Assembly (NCBI GenBank): GCA_020137815.1
Contig: CM035354.1
Location: 2,552,342-2,616,341 of the forward strand
Direction of reading: 5' to 3'
DNA length: 64,000 nt
From: Hormiphora californensis
Lineage: Eukaryota; Ctenophora; Tentaculata; Cydippida; Pleurobrachiidae
The translations under genes and the position numbers were made by a program. Position 1 is the first letter of the stretch. The number at the start of each line of letters is the position of its first letter. The notes below the pieces were generated by a model that saw only the letters and a list, made by a program, of their open reading frames with translations, searched no databases and had not been told where the DNA came from. Positions 8,988-21,402 of this stretch are shown here, one piece after another.

Positions 8988-10496
8988 ATGTTACGAAAGT
9001 TGATAAACTTACTTATCACACTTCTGACTGTGTTAAGGAATGTCTTTGCAGCAATCGGAGGAGAGGCCGCAGGTTCGTAATAGAAGGGAATAGAATAGAA
9101 GGGAATAGAATAGAAGGGAGATATTAAATCGAATAACATAGAACATGTTAGATTTCAAGGTCTAAGCACACGTTTGTAATCTAAACTCTTTTCCAGGTAA
9201 AAAGATTGACAGACTGCTATTCTTTGTTTCTGGACGGCACAAAATCCAGCGAATTGCCTGTGAACTGAGGGGAGTTGATAAAATGAGGTCTCTGGAGAGA
9301 TGTCTCTCCTTGTCTGCGTGTCCCGAACTTCAGGTAGGTCTACAACTTGCAGGAGGGCGCGGCAGAGTGTTTGGTGGACTGCGCGCGCGGTTATACACGG
9401 TATACTGTGCGCGTAGCTGGAGCGTGGGAAAAATGTACGAGTACACTAAATGTATTCTTGTCAACATTAATTGATTTCATCTTATCATACTGATAACAGT
9501 ATAAATGTGTCAAGTCGATAAATCTTTTGACAGGCCGTTAACACAGTTTTGATGTTTCAGAGGTTCAAGACCATCGTGGACACCCCAACTCTAACTTCCA
9601 CGATCATGCGAGTAAAGAAGATAAAACCGGAACACGATGCTGAGTTTGCGGCTCGAGTGAGCATTATTTTCAATCCTATTTGCCAGATAAACAAGCTGCT
9701 TGTAGCAGCCGTGAGTGAGAGGAGGGAGGTATATAATACTGAGAATGAAACACATGAGGCAATGTTGATGGAGCTATGGGCGACTCTACAACCTGATAAT
9801 TCTCTAGACAACAGGATCTCTGAACAGTGGGATGTTATTGGTTTCCAGGGGACGGATCCTGCTACTGATTTTAGAGGTACGAAGTCTTAATTAGATAAAC
9901 GGGTGTTTATCGTCCCGAAATGACCATTTCTAATCTCAACAAAAACAGATGTTGCTTCCATTTTCTAACACCCAATGAATCTAACACGCATTGTCTGTTT
10001 CAGGTATGGGAGTGTTCGGATTGAAATGTCTGCTCCATTTTGCTAAAAAGAATGTTGGGAAAAGCGGCTTGGTAGCCTCTCACCATCCTCAATATGGGTT
10101 CTCCCTTGCCATTACCTCAATCAACATAACATCACTCATGATGCAATTACTGGAAACTGGCCAACTCAGGTGGGTTAAATCTCTGATAAGTTAGAGACTT
10201 AGAAAAACATTCGATTTCTAATTTCTGGAATGTACTTTTCTTATCGTGTACCTAACCACCCTTATCCCTCTCCCAGATCTCATTTTCTGTACAAGTGTGT
10301 AAAGGGTGGGAGCAGAAATCTAACACTAAACGATGTCTATGAACTCCATGCCTCTCTACTCCACTCCTTTATAAAGTTCTATCAAGATCGTAAACCCGCC
10401 TGTATCATGGAGTTTAATACTCACAAGGCGGCCTTTGGGGAGGAAGTCAAAGAACGAATGGCGGGAGATGCACCTGTTTTTGAAAGTGTGTCTTAG
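8988..10496 (+). CDS. ELMOD2: ELMO/CED-12 domain protein (ELMOD family)
   Basis: Five exons: 8988-9072, 9197-9333, 9561-9876, 10004-10169, 10277-10496; all phases close to a 307-aa protein (human ELMOD1/2 are 326 and 293 aa). The N-terminal hydrophobic stretch LINLLITLLTVLRNVFAAI is followed by the ELMO domain with ISEQWDVIGFQGTDPATDFR and GMGVFGLKCLLHF, the arginine-containing GAP signature WxxxGFQGxxPxTDFRGMG. ELMOD proteins are GAPs for Arl2/Arl3/Arf GTPases at ER, Golgi and mitochondria. Assignment to ELMOD2 over ELMOD1 is tentative. Only 117 bp separate it from the WD40 stop; AATAAA (8957) and TTCTTGCCGTAG (ending 8985) lie in that gap. AGA codons here, for example in GAC AGA CTG of exon 2, are read normally. 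Confidence 0.88.
9072..9122. repeat. AATAGAAGGG short tandem repeat at ELMOD intron 1 donor
   Basis: About four imperfect units of AATAGAATAGAAGGG immediately follow the exon 1 donor. Confidence 0.6.
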
Positions 10497-10887
10497 AACT
10501 TTCGGGCTGGATGAATTGTTTTGGAATGGGGTTATTATATTTGAGTTTTGTAGATTTAGTGTGCATGTAAAAATAGAGGCTGGACCTCATCTTCGTAATT
10601 AGAATATGAAATTAGTTAGAACTACTTGATGATGATTTGTTTGTTATTTGTTATTTGAGCGTACGCCAGTTTTAGTATGGTGCACTGTTTTTGCGTGTTG
10701 TTTGAGTGAGACTAGGAGTGAAATGAAAAGAGAAAGAATGGAATATGAAAAAGTGAGAGCATGTGAGATAGAAGAGAGATTGTTATAGTGGAAGGAGAGA
10801 AATTATGGAAGGAGAGAGAGAACAGTGCTGTCCAGGACCACAGAAGATTTCGCAAGGTGATGTTGTATGCACGTGATGAAAGTCTCT

Positions 10888-10890
10888 CTA

Positions 10891-10931
<41 letters not shown>

Positions 10932-10958
10932 CTCTCCTCTCCTCTCTCTCCTATCGCT

Positions 10959-11055
<97 letters not shown>

Positions 11056-11062
11056 CTCTCCT

Positions 11063-11140
<78 letters not shown>
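10888..11140. repeat. (CT)n microsatellite
   Basis: About 250 bp of nearly pure CT dinucleotides with occasional CC interruptions, upstream of SMKR1. All long ORFs here are Ser/Leu or Arg/Glu dipeptide artefacts. Confidence 0.95.
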
Positions 11141-11278
11141 CTCGGTCCGCCCCCGTAGATCAGACATACTCATGCTGGAGCTTCCATCTCACTGAGAAGG
11201 ACAGTGCACATTGAGACCACACCATCTGTAGTTTTCTCTAGCTTGTGTGTGTGTGTGTGTGTTTGTTAAAAGAGTAAC

Positions 11279-11869
11279 ATGGTAAGAGTCTATTGATCAT
11301 TGTTAAAATAACTGTGAAACTTTTTTTCATTTGTGCACTTGCTTACAGTGCATCATTCGTAAAACATCGCTGTTGTTATTTTGTATCTAAAATATTATGC
11401 TCTCTACCTGAGACTTCTCTGAACTCCGTTGAATACCAACCAAAAAACATATTTTCCTCTCCTCTATCTCTCTCGGCAGGAGGCATCTGGTTTCCACGCA
11501 ATCACGCCGTCTTCAACTGAGACACCCCGAGATGGCGCAAAGAGCGCCGCCGCCGCTTTGGAGGACATGGTGAAACGGTCAGCGAGCGTGACTCCCGGTA
11601 TTAAGGATCCCAGGAAAACAAAAAGTGCAAAAAGTTCAAAGAGTGGCAAAAAGAAGAAAGGGAAGAAAAGTGGAAAGAAAAAGAAGAAAGCAAAAACACC
11701 TCCCGTTTCTTTTGAACAGTTAAAATCCCCCTCTTCCATGGCCAACGCGTACTACATCTGCCATAACGCACCAGATTTTCTTTTTGTTCGGGGATTCAAA
11801 TTCAAGGCTCGGTCAGCCTGGGACTCGGTACCACCAACCATAAAAATGAAAATCCTGGGATACTACTGA
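11279..11869 (+). CDS. SMKR1: small lysine-rich protein SMKR1-like; start codon is the last codon of its exon
   Basis: Exon 1 contributes only ATG (11279-11281), followed at once by the donor GTAAGAG; exon 2 runs 11480-11869 after TCTCTCGGCAG, giving 130 aa. A Lys/Ser-rich middle (GKKKKGKKSGKKKKKAK) is followed by SPSSMANAYYICHNAPDFL and VRGFKF, which matches the conserved end of vertebrate SMKR1 (SPAAMLNLYYIAHN then RGFHW). SMKR1 is a short, poorly characterised metazoan protein often listed with ciliary genes; function unknown. The sponge-side protein is longer at both ends than human (about 60 aa). The start is inferred because exon 2 has no suitable in-frame ATG before the conserved part and the phase fits exactly. 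Confidence 0.75.
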
Positions 11870-12504
11870 GAAACGGATAGAACATAGATTGGATGGTGGA
11901 TCACCAATCACCATCACCATGCAAAACTTTGATAAAGGTATCATGGCTAAGACTTGCCTGCAAGTCAGGCTTGGTCAATATATCGTCTTTATCTGGGCAA
12001 TATCGTACATACAGCACATCTTGTGGACTGGTGTTGGCCGGGCAAATTGCCAGAATGATTTATATTATGATCATGAATGATTTATTGGTTTTTGTACAAA
12101 AGTTCATAATTGTTTTGTTGTGTTCGTGTGGTGTGTAGTTGTACAACTTTAAGTTTTGAATTTTCAACTTGAAACAAAAGCCCGATTCTTCAGTGTTACA
12201 AAGTCATGGGACATTATTTCATATTGGATTTCACACACAGTGTATCTGGCAATGTTTCTGAATCACACACAAACAAAAATCACAAAAAGTCACTTCATCA
12301 AATTTGATCAAAAGCGCAAAAAACATTGTTTTAATCAGGTGCCTGCACTGATATATTGTTTATCCTATTGTAGTTCTCCCCTGTGCTTGTGATTTAGTTG
12401 CACACTGCATTTCATACCGACTTCATAGTCACACCATCAAACTGCCACGAGCCCGACCTCACTAACCCAGCAGCTGGTGCCAGCCCAGAATCTGTTCCCT
12501 GGAG
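11870..12504. other. intergenic, no gene seen
   Basis: Short ORFs without homology or coding pattern. Convergent 3' ends of SMKR1 (+) and the tetraspanin (-) lie on either side. Confidence 0.5.
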
Positions 12505-14008
12505 TCACATGGAGTATGGTGGAGTATTGACGAGGTATATATCCTTCAGTTCCTTCCTTCGGAGATAGCACGCAGCCAACATTGTCACAATCTCAAGGAT
12601 GACCACAGCACACACGGTTATAATCACTATCGTTGTTTGGGCTGAGGGACAATGGAGATGAGCGGGAGCTAAGTGAGATGTGATCGTGGGAGAGATAGGG
12701 TGGGGTCACCCACTGGTCACACATAAACGTTACACTCAATACTCATTTTAGAGCAAGGATATTGGTCACATGCTATAATTATACTCACAAGCTATGAAGT
12801 GTTCAATCTGTGCTTTACATCCTGTCTTGTACGCTGTAAGGGTGTTACACGCACCCCCTGGTACCACATCTGCAGGAGATTTAGAGTTACGAGGACTCCT
12901 TGGACTGGGGTCTTGCGAGAGGATTTTAATTTTTAAACTGTACCTAAACTGAAAACCATGTAGAGATTGCCTGAATCTGCTATAATATGTTCTACCACGT
13001 ACCAGAACAGCAAGATTTGGGGAGGTCTATTTGTGTGATGATCCCATAATCAGTTGGTCCATTGTAGCCACAACACTCTAGGAGGCCTTGAATGTGATCA
13101 ATAGTCGCGTCAGAAGTCGTGTCTCCTTTACCGTACTGTAGGGGAATGGGGATAAATGTAGAATGCAGAAAACACCGATCTTAATTATTCAAAATCTCAT
13201 TTCCTCAGTGCGGTCAGATTTGGTGTGTGGCACCATGAGACAGTTTTAGAATACACCAGGGGAAATATCATCAACTCACTTACATTTTTTACAGTTCGCT
13301 CCACCGTTTGATCAATCTCGGTGACAATGATGTGTTTTTCTACAGCGTATAATACACCTGGGGTGAAGTTGTAATGATATTTATTGTTTCATTTACATTG
13401 CCATGCTATACATAGACCAGAGTTGCAGACCAAAAAGTTAGAAAAGGGTGACCTCTCGAGTGGACAAGTGATCTTGTAACCACTTACCACCTGGCACCTA
13501 CCAATAGCGATTTCTCCTAGTAGCAGGAGTAGCATGAGGCAGAAGTAGACTGAGAGGAGAACATGATTCTGTAGGCACGCCCCCAGACATCCAAATAGAC
13601 TTAGCACAATCACTACCATACCAAAGGCGATTAAAAAGTATCTGAAATAGCTTGGTTATTTGTGACGTGAGGTCGTGCAATGTCAGATTGTCACGGTTAG
13701 GAGGGATCAGAAACTCAGATTTTACTCTCGGGCAAATAAACGAGGTCGCGCTGCTGCAAAGTGCCTGATTACGTCAAAGTCTGTTCGGTGTATTAGTAAA
13801 AATTAAAACATTTCGAGATGTATCTTGACTTGACTCACGCGACAACGTCCAGTCCTTTCACGTCCTCCATGTCGGTAAACTGGTTCATAGCAATTTTAAT
13901 GTACACCCCACATCCCAGTAGTATTGCCCCGGTCATGAGTGTCGCAAAGTTTAACCCAAATAGGATAACACGGATAGCACCCGCGATGAAGTCAGTTAGG
14001 CAACCCAT
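12505..14008 (-). CDS. tetraspanin (six exons)
   Basis: Exons on the minus strand: 14008-13839, 13641-13502, 13357-13284, 13135-13003, 12869-12789, 12641-12505; every junction is GT-AG and in phase, 244 aa. TM1 begins after MGCLTDFIAGAIRVILFGLN; TM2 and TM3 are in exon 2 (FLIAFGMVVIVLSLFGCLG; SVYFCLMLLLLLGEI); the large extracellular loop has the tetraspanin CCG signature (LLECCGYNGPTDYG) and paired cysteines in PKSCCSGDVV and TGCKAQIEHF; TM4 (TTIVIITVCAVVILEIVTM) precedes a short cytoplasmic tail. Tetraspanins organise membrane partners such as integrins in microdomains. The paralogue cannot be named. An acceptor-like TATCCTACAG lies four bases upstream of the ATG. Confidence 0.9.
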
Positions 14009-14978
14009 GCTGCTGTAGGATACCTCACAAGGGGTTTAGTTAGAGAAAGTGGAACTGAATAGTAATCTGGGATTTTCTAAATGTGGGGATCGAAACTGAC
14101 AAGTTTCTGTTAAAAATCAGCGACAAAAGACAAACTACCCAATACAACATTAGCACCAGCCCCTTCATGGAAACTGACGTTTGGATATTAAGTTACTGGA
14201 CCTTTCTAAGTGTACATGTAACTTAACGCCGTTCTTATCACCAAGCAACACATATATCACCGATAAAACGGGTGCGACTGCTGTTCGGCATGGCGATTGG
14301 CGGCAGTGAAAAGCAAAATTGGGATGAGTTTGACGTCATCGATTACGTCATCAATTAAGTCAATACAAAATGCAGATGATGATTCATGATATATGTGAAT
14401 ATTTCAATCAATACGGGGGAAGCAAAGCTTATCCCGGCCCACGAGTCGTGGCTTGCCAGTCGCCCTTCCTATGCGACAGAAATTGCAAATAGAGAAATCG
14501 TCTCAACCAACGGTTCTTTACGCCAACAAGAATATTTGCACTATGTATCCATAGCGCTGTATTTCCCCGCCATTGGCATGTGACACTCCTAATTACATCC
14601 CATCACCCATGACCTAATGAGATTCTGAAAGGTGAGACAGAACAGTGCAGGTGATGAGCTGCCTAATTAGGCTCCTTTTCTAGTCTATGTGATCTCCACT
14701 CAACTGACCTCATGTAATCAATGACAATACCAGAGCGCAATTGTAATGACGAACACATGACGAACGATGAACGTTATGAATAGCAAACAGGAAGGGGCGC
14801 GCGGCGCCGGGCTGCGCGTTCTAATGAAAGTACGTCATTTCAGCACGGTAATAACTTTGCGGGCGTCGCCTTCGTGGAAAATTTGAATTAGAGCGTGTGT
14901 GAAGTATTTCAAATGATATTTTGAGCACTCCGCACTGGATGGTTGCTATGGATGGGTTACGTCACGGGACAAAAAAAG
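14009..14978. other. intergenic, no gene seen
   Basis: AT-rich DNA between divergent tetraspanin (-) and downstream repeats; probably includes the tetraspanin promoter. No coding pattern. Confidence 0.5.
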
Positions 14979-15455
14979 CGTGACACTTCACTAGTATGTA
15001 AACTTGTCGAATTCTAAACCCCTATGCCTTTTTTCCCCGCCCGGTGAATGCCGAAGGCATTCACCCGGATGCCTTTTGTAAAAAGGCATAGGGGTTTAGA
15101 ATTCGACAATTTTATTTTACATACTAGTGAAGTGTCACGCTTGTATTGTAACGTAACCCGCTCAGTTGCGAGGGACAACGATGTTGCTCCTTCATCAAAT
15201 ACTTCAATGGTACGTTTTCAGGAAATGTGAGCCGCGCAATGTGGCGCACAATTTAGTGCTACTAAAACACAATAATTTGTTCTATACGGTTTGACTGATT
15301 CATAGATGATCGGAAATGCCTGTCCCGCCTTCCCATTAGATGGTTATGAAAATAAAGGTTGGCGGGGAAACATAGCATTATGAAACATAATGCAGTTATT
15401 CTTGTTGCAAAAGGCATCCGGGTGAATGCCTTCGGCATTCACCCGGGCGGGGAAA
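14979..15455. mobile_element. palindrome-containing repeat, copy A
   Basis: Left part is a palindrome: CACTAGTATGTAAA...GAATTCTAAACCCCTATGCC (14985-15034) is repeated inverted at 15084-15140 around an inner hairpin GGTGAATGCCGAAGGCATTC (15042-15065). The remainder (15140-15450) is similar to 55320-55510 and 56460-56525, and ends with a second GGGTGAATGCCTTCGGCATT hairpin near 15420. Hence one repeat family with two copies in the window. Confidence 0.7.
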
Positions 15456-16103
15456 AAATGTTCATATTAACGTCATGGAATTCCATGGAACTAATTAAAA
15501 CATGAACTACAACCTTGTTACTCAATGGGATCAATAATGTTAATTCAACAATCAACATGTTTCCATATTTTCATTTATATTTCAGTTTTTCTCTGTCCCA
15601 ACTCCCATGTTCTCTTCTCGTCTACCCGACTAGGTGTGTAGACGTGTGTACGAGTACGACACTACGACTTACCTAGACACTTAGACAGACATCAGACAGA
15701 CCACGTACAGTGTACACTGTCTGTCTGTCTGTCTAGGTTTGTCTCTCTGTCTGTACACATGGCCTACAGCTCGCCTATTGCACACGATCAGCTCGGTGGT
15801 TTGATGACCTGTTACATCCTGAACAAACAATAGAGAGATCATCCCCCGACCCAGCTACCACCGTTTCCGGGAATAGTGAATAGGTCTGTTTTTCTTACCC
15901 CCCACATTACTTCACCACCTAAATACAACCTGTTAACACACACAAACTTGTGCTTGATATCTAGATCCATTTTCATTGTCATCTTAGCTTTACTTCAAAA
16001 TCTATAAAGTTGTTTTGAACTGAATCACAGTTTGCAGTAACTACCAACTATCCAGTATAACCCCTTAAAATTATTAAAACTAAACTCCTCTCCAGCCTCC
16101 AGT
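15456..16103. other. intergenic with short CTGT/GACA tracts
   Basis: Contains CAGACA and CTGTCTGTCTG tracts near 15680-15750. No gene. CTCCTCTCCAG and CCTCCAG lie just before the next ATG. Confidence 0.5.
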
Positions 16104-17315
16104 ATGTTGCGTGTCCTGTTTTTGCTTGGTCTGCTAGGTTGCACATTTGCCCTGCAGTGTTACCAGTGTACTACCAGGGAGGACAATATCGATAGTTGTA
16201 ATACTGTCATTTGTAATGGTACGTGATACTTGTTTCACCTAGTAACATGTGATAAAACGTGCAGAAACTTCAAAACTAGCCCGTGGCTGATGATACTAAA
16301 TATAGACTTTACATAGCATCATCATTTAATAGAGTCTACATTCTACAAGTTGTAGGTACAACATAACAGCTCCCCTCCCCTAGGCCCACAACTTACAACG
16401 GCAATGCAACTATTTCAATTCCATGCCCTGTTGCAGGTGAGAGAGCGGTGTGTTACAAGAGGGAGTACACCTTTGAGTCCAATGAGGATGTTCAATACGA
16501 AGAGAGGAGCTGTGTCCAGGACAAAAACTACATCGGTAAGTATTGTAAGGGGTAGTCACACACACACCGTAGTGTAGGAAGAGTGTTTAGCAAAGGGTAG
16601 TGTAGAGACTCTAGATATAGAGGGAGTGTTTAGTATTCTAAAGTTTTAGGTCTTCTAAAATTTTAGTTCAGACCTTCAGTACTGAACTTGAAGTAGTTAC
16701 GGGCACTCCGAAGAAGTTATGACAAACAAAGCAAATTGGTGCAGAAATATGGGAGCACTAGCTGAGTACTACTCAGGGTTGTATTACACTGTAATACTAT
16801 TACAGACCTTTCAACTTTGTAGACTGTAATACTGTAGTACACTTGAAGAGAGACCTGTGTAATTAGGGGATATCTAACAGTCTTTAGTTATAACATTGCG
16901 TTTAATGGGCAAGTGCACAGTTTGAGTTCCGTCACTGTACTCTACATACATGGACTTACTACCCTGAACAATGTCCCCGGCACTAGCAAGATTAGAAACT
17001 GAGTGGGCAGTGAGCTGGAAGCTCTAAAGTGAGTATATGAAGGATTGTTGGTGAGTGTAGTAGGCATACGAGAAATTAGGATATATACATTCCATGTCCA
17101 AGAGTCCTAAAAGGAATTAGCAAGCAAAATAAAGTATGATATCACACTTTATTTTCAACACCTTTTCAGAGGACATGTGTGACGAGAATGACGAGCAGGA
17201 GGAGTTGAAGAAATGTAAAGTTTACACATGTGACGATAACAGGTGTAACTCTGGTGTAACCGTTACTGTCACTGTCTCCCTATTGGTTGCCATGGTTGCT
17301 GCCAGATTCTTGTAA
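16104..17315 (+). CDS. Ly6/uPAR (three-finger) domain GPI-anchored protein
   Basis: Exons 16104-16218, 16437-16535, 17170-17315; phases close to 119 aa. A signal peptide (MLRVLFLLGLLGCTFA) is followed by LQCYQCTT, the typical start of an Ly6/uPAR domain. Spaced cysteines (VICN, RAVCYKRE, RSCVQD, DMCDEN, KKCKVYTCDDNRCNSG) end in the C-N signature that closes the fold. The C-terminus is a hydrophobic tail (VTVTVTVSLLVAMVAARFL) fitting a GPI signal. Such proteins sit on the outer cell surface in adhesion or receptor modulation; the ligand is unknown. It is one domain long, as usual. Confidence 0.85.
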
Positions 17316-19110
17316 ATTCGTGATTTCATAACATATCGTTGAGTGTTTTTGAGGCAGCTCTAAAATTTTAATGATATTGAAATTTTGAGTAATTATGCTT
17401 AAAAAGTCATTGTTCTTGTGGCAGCAAAACAACTAAATTCACATAAAATATACACATGTCACATAGATGATAATGAATGACATGAAGAACGTCAAAGGTC
17501 TTTTTGACAGGAAACGTGATCCCTGACATAAGGTGACACAAACACGAATAATATACTCCTATAACACACAGTCTTTGACACACACACATACGAACCATGG
17601 CAAACTCTCAAGAAGCTGATCGATCGCAGCAACATGGTTTAATTTGATTGCTAGCTGAGATCGAGTAGAGAGAGATATTGTCATGACCACATGTCACAAG
17701 AGACTGAGACACATGTTTATGACAATTACAGCTTTACAAGTTCCTAAGTCAACAACGTATAGACAGAAAACTCTCAATATTTGGGCAATGTTTGGTCACC
17801 ATGGTCAGGGCCAGGATCAATTCCAAGAACTCTAAGCAGTCTACAATTCAGGTTTGCAATCATCATTACAATTCAGAAGAGACTCTGCGAGTGATTCGAG
17901 TGAAGAAAAAGCTTGGGTTCCGCTGCGATCATTACCAAGGACACACAGCTGCTGGCTTGATTCCAATCTTTTGTCGTTTGTTACACTTGATCCAAGAAAA
18001 GTCAGCTCCACAAGCCTTCTCCTCCTGTAGGGGTTAGCGAGCTTTAGAATTGTAGGAGGCATAGGAGACATAGGAGACATTAGGGATTAGGGATTAGGGA
18101 GACATAGGAGACATAAGGGATTGTAACGAATGAAAAGCGGCTCTAGCTTATTATTGATGTGGCGTTTGCCAGATCTGAGCGCACTGTCAACACCGGGTCT
18201 GGCATGGCAGAGAATGTGGCTGATTACATGGCGATTTACCTGTAGGGTGTACCAGGGACAGAGGTTATTGTGGGCCACAACATGAGCTGCCCTCCTGCTA
18301 TCCTTGGGAGGGCGCTCTATCACAAATCTGGGTACCTCACTTTTTAACTGAAAGAAAGGGGTAGCATTACAAATATGCAGTTAGCAAATATGTATACGCT
18401 ACCGTAAATCAAATGGTAATTGGTCTAGTGAAACAGCGGCCTACACGATCAAAATACTGGGAGAGATCCCCTGACCCAAAGCAGACCTTTCTACATTCTA
18501 CAGCGGTCAGCAGTACTATTAGTACATGGCTAGTAGTGCTAGTAGTGCTACTACTAACTACCATGAGGGTTGGCTCCATTGCAACCTATTCTCGATCTCA
18601 CTCAGGCATCAATGTGGCCAACCATGAGGGGACTGGGAGGGGACATGATGCCATTTGGTGACATTTGGTGTCAAATGGTTACACGTCACATACCCTGCAG
18701 CAGAGAGAGTTGCTGATCCACACGTGATTGAAATCCTTCTTACAGGTGGGACACTTTGGTATGGTGTTGTGGGTACTAGCTGTCGGCATATTTGCAGTGC
18801 AGAGAAGCTTTTGTACAAACTACAGAAACACGCGGTCGGTGGAGTTCGTACAGAGGTCAGAGAGAGACGTGGTATAGATCAAAGACGCGGTACAGATTGT
18901 GGCTGGAGCAGCAGAAGATTGTGGCCGGTGCAAAAGAGAGGAAGCTAGACTACAGCTGCTGCTGGTCCTTCAACGATGCACTAAATCAGGTCACGTGATG
19001 TGAGCTACCAATAGGGGGATAGTTCACACAGAGAAATGGGAGACCCCCTGGGGTGTCTGATAGCTGCGGGGGAAGCAATCTTTTTAACACGATTTCCCCA
19101 TGCACTGTTT
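17316..19110. other. gene-poor region; possible small exon with a membrane segment
   Basis: No convincing gene. After CCTTCTTACAG at 18746 a frame reads VGHFGMVLWVLAVGIFAVQR, which looks like a membrane helix, but neither start nor partner exons are evident. Short TAGGAGACATAGG repeats lie near 18050-18120. Confidence 0.3.
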
Positions 19111-19127
19111 GTTATATGCTGTGCATT

Positions 19128-19510
<383 letters not shown>

Positions 19511-20838
19511 CTTGCAGAATCGTGGGGACGAATTTTGAATTTTTTTTAGTTTTTTCTTGGTGGAAAGCAAATTTTGGTTGTAATCGACTAATTTTGGCCT
19601 GCGGAACACGATCCCGTTCATGAAAAAGCTCTCAAAATTTAAGAACATGTCCAAAATGAATATTTTTAGGTCAAAAATGAACTTTAGCATCATTTAATGA
19701 TGCATATCAATTCCTGTCAGTTTCGAGGTGCTGAACACGATCATAAAAAGTTGAAATCAAGAACATGTCAAAAACTGGTGAAAACCACACATATTTCCCT
19801 GTTTTTACCATTTTTCGGTTAAAAACTACACCTTTTAAATCGCGATGCCAACGTAACTGACAAACACTATCTCGATTTTGTCTTGCTGATGTGATAGAGA
19901 ATTGTCCATAGTTTCACATTAGCTAGATACTGAATGGCCTTGTCGAATCACTTGGTCACTAAAACAAATGTAAAAATACCCTGGGGCACGCCGTGCCCCC
20001 CCCCCCCCCCCCGATGAGCATTGCTATTCGATTGTTGGATATGAATAATTTAGCAATAGCAGTCACAGAGTTAATAATTATTGCCACGAGCAGTCAGACG
20101 GACAGATAGACAGGCAGACGGAAAGACAGACATAAAGACAGACATGACAGACAGACAGATAGGCAGATCTCTCCCTCTCTATCCATCTAACTGTTCTTTG
20201 CCTCAGCTCGATATAACCATTATGAAAAACAAAGCCATTAGCTTTGGCACGCCGATGCTTGAGTAAGACTCTTACTCAGTAAGAGACACATAAAAGAATG
20301 GAGAGATAATCCAAGGCAAAGAATTATTAAAGCATTCCTTAAGCACCGACACGTCAGAGATGGCTAGTCACGGAGTGAGAGATATGGAGAGACTATAGAG
20401 AAAAAAGAGAGATAAAGATAAAGGGAGAGGTCAACTCAAGCTCAACGATCGAGCATTATTAAATTTATATCATACAACTTGGACAACTTTATATTTTCCC
20501 TGCCCAGATGATCGTTTTAGCACGTGTGCTCTGATTTTTAGACTAGTATGGGAGTTGGTAGCTAATATCGCTTTCTTCCCGGTGCATAATACTGATCCTT
20601 GTCAAGAGCCGTTCTTTTTTCTTCTAAATGCAATTTAATTTAATTAAAGAGAAACAACGATTTTGCAGTACTAATATTCAATTAAGAACAGGAGCTTTGT
20701 CAGACGTCTTCAGCTATAACAACAATGAAAAATGAAAGTGTTTATGTAGTGGAGAAGAGGATATGGGATCCGGGGAGGGGAGGGGAGAGGAAGGGATGAG
20801 ATCCGAGAAGGAAGATGCGATCCGAGAGGAGGGGGATT
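19511..20838. other. gene-free region with short GACA tracts
   Basis: Contains a C18-type homopolymer near 19998 and CAGACAGACAG near 20090-20160. No coding pattern. Confidence 0.5.
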
Positions 20839-21402
20839 AGGTGTCCGCTCCGCCCCCTAAAAAAGGGTCGTGTCTTTCAAGCCAAATTGCACGTGATCCA
20901 CCGGACCGATTTGCATCCGGTTTGTCGCAAAAGACTACAAATTGATCCTAATATACTGGAAAATACCCGAGAAGTTTGTCTGTCAACAGGAAGTGGGTCA
21001 AAATTGACACTGAAGTCAAATCTATATTCTGGCTTCCGAGAGTTTCTGCACTACGCCCATGCGATTTAGAAGATATTGGGAGATATGTTGATGCAATTAG
21101 CATCAGCTATTAATGCCGGGTATTTTCCAGTACTCACAAGAGTTCAACCTATCTTCTGATACCCTCAGATTTATTCTAAACCGTCTGGGAGTGGTGCAAA
21201 AAGGCTCGGAAGCCAGATTATAGATTTGACTTCAGTGTCAATTTTGACCCACTTCCTGTTGACAGACAAACTTCTCGGGTATTTTCCAATATATTAGGAT
21301 CATTTGTAGTCTTTTGCGACAAACCGGATGCAAATCGGTCCAGTGGATCGCGTGCAACATCCCTTGAAAGAAACGACCCTTTTTGGGGCGGAGCAGACAC
21401 CT
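20839..21402. mobile_element. foldback element with about 200-bp inverted arms
   Basis: Ends AGGTGTCCGCTCCGCCCC / GGGGCGGAGCAGACACCT. The left arm (to about 21035) is repeated inverted at about 21215-21402, around a 180-bp spacer. Mirror ORFs on both strands encode the same peptide (DPNILENTREVCLSTGSGSK) and are artefacts of the arms. No transposase. Confidence 0.85.

Noticed and set aside
10712-11214. ORFs up to 153 codons on both strands
   Set aside because: They are CT/GA dinucleotide readings (Ser-Leu, Arg-Glu) with no unique sequence.
11889-12392. Small ORFs after SMKR1
   Set aside because: No start context, homology or splice sites; ordinary chance ORFs.
18413-18998. Two short ORFs with a membrane-like segment as a gene
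   Set aside because: No start, no phase-consistent partner exon and a microsatellite directly downstream; kept only as a note in the region entry.
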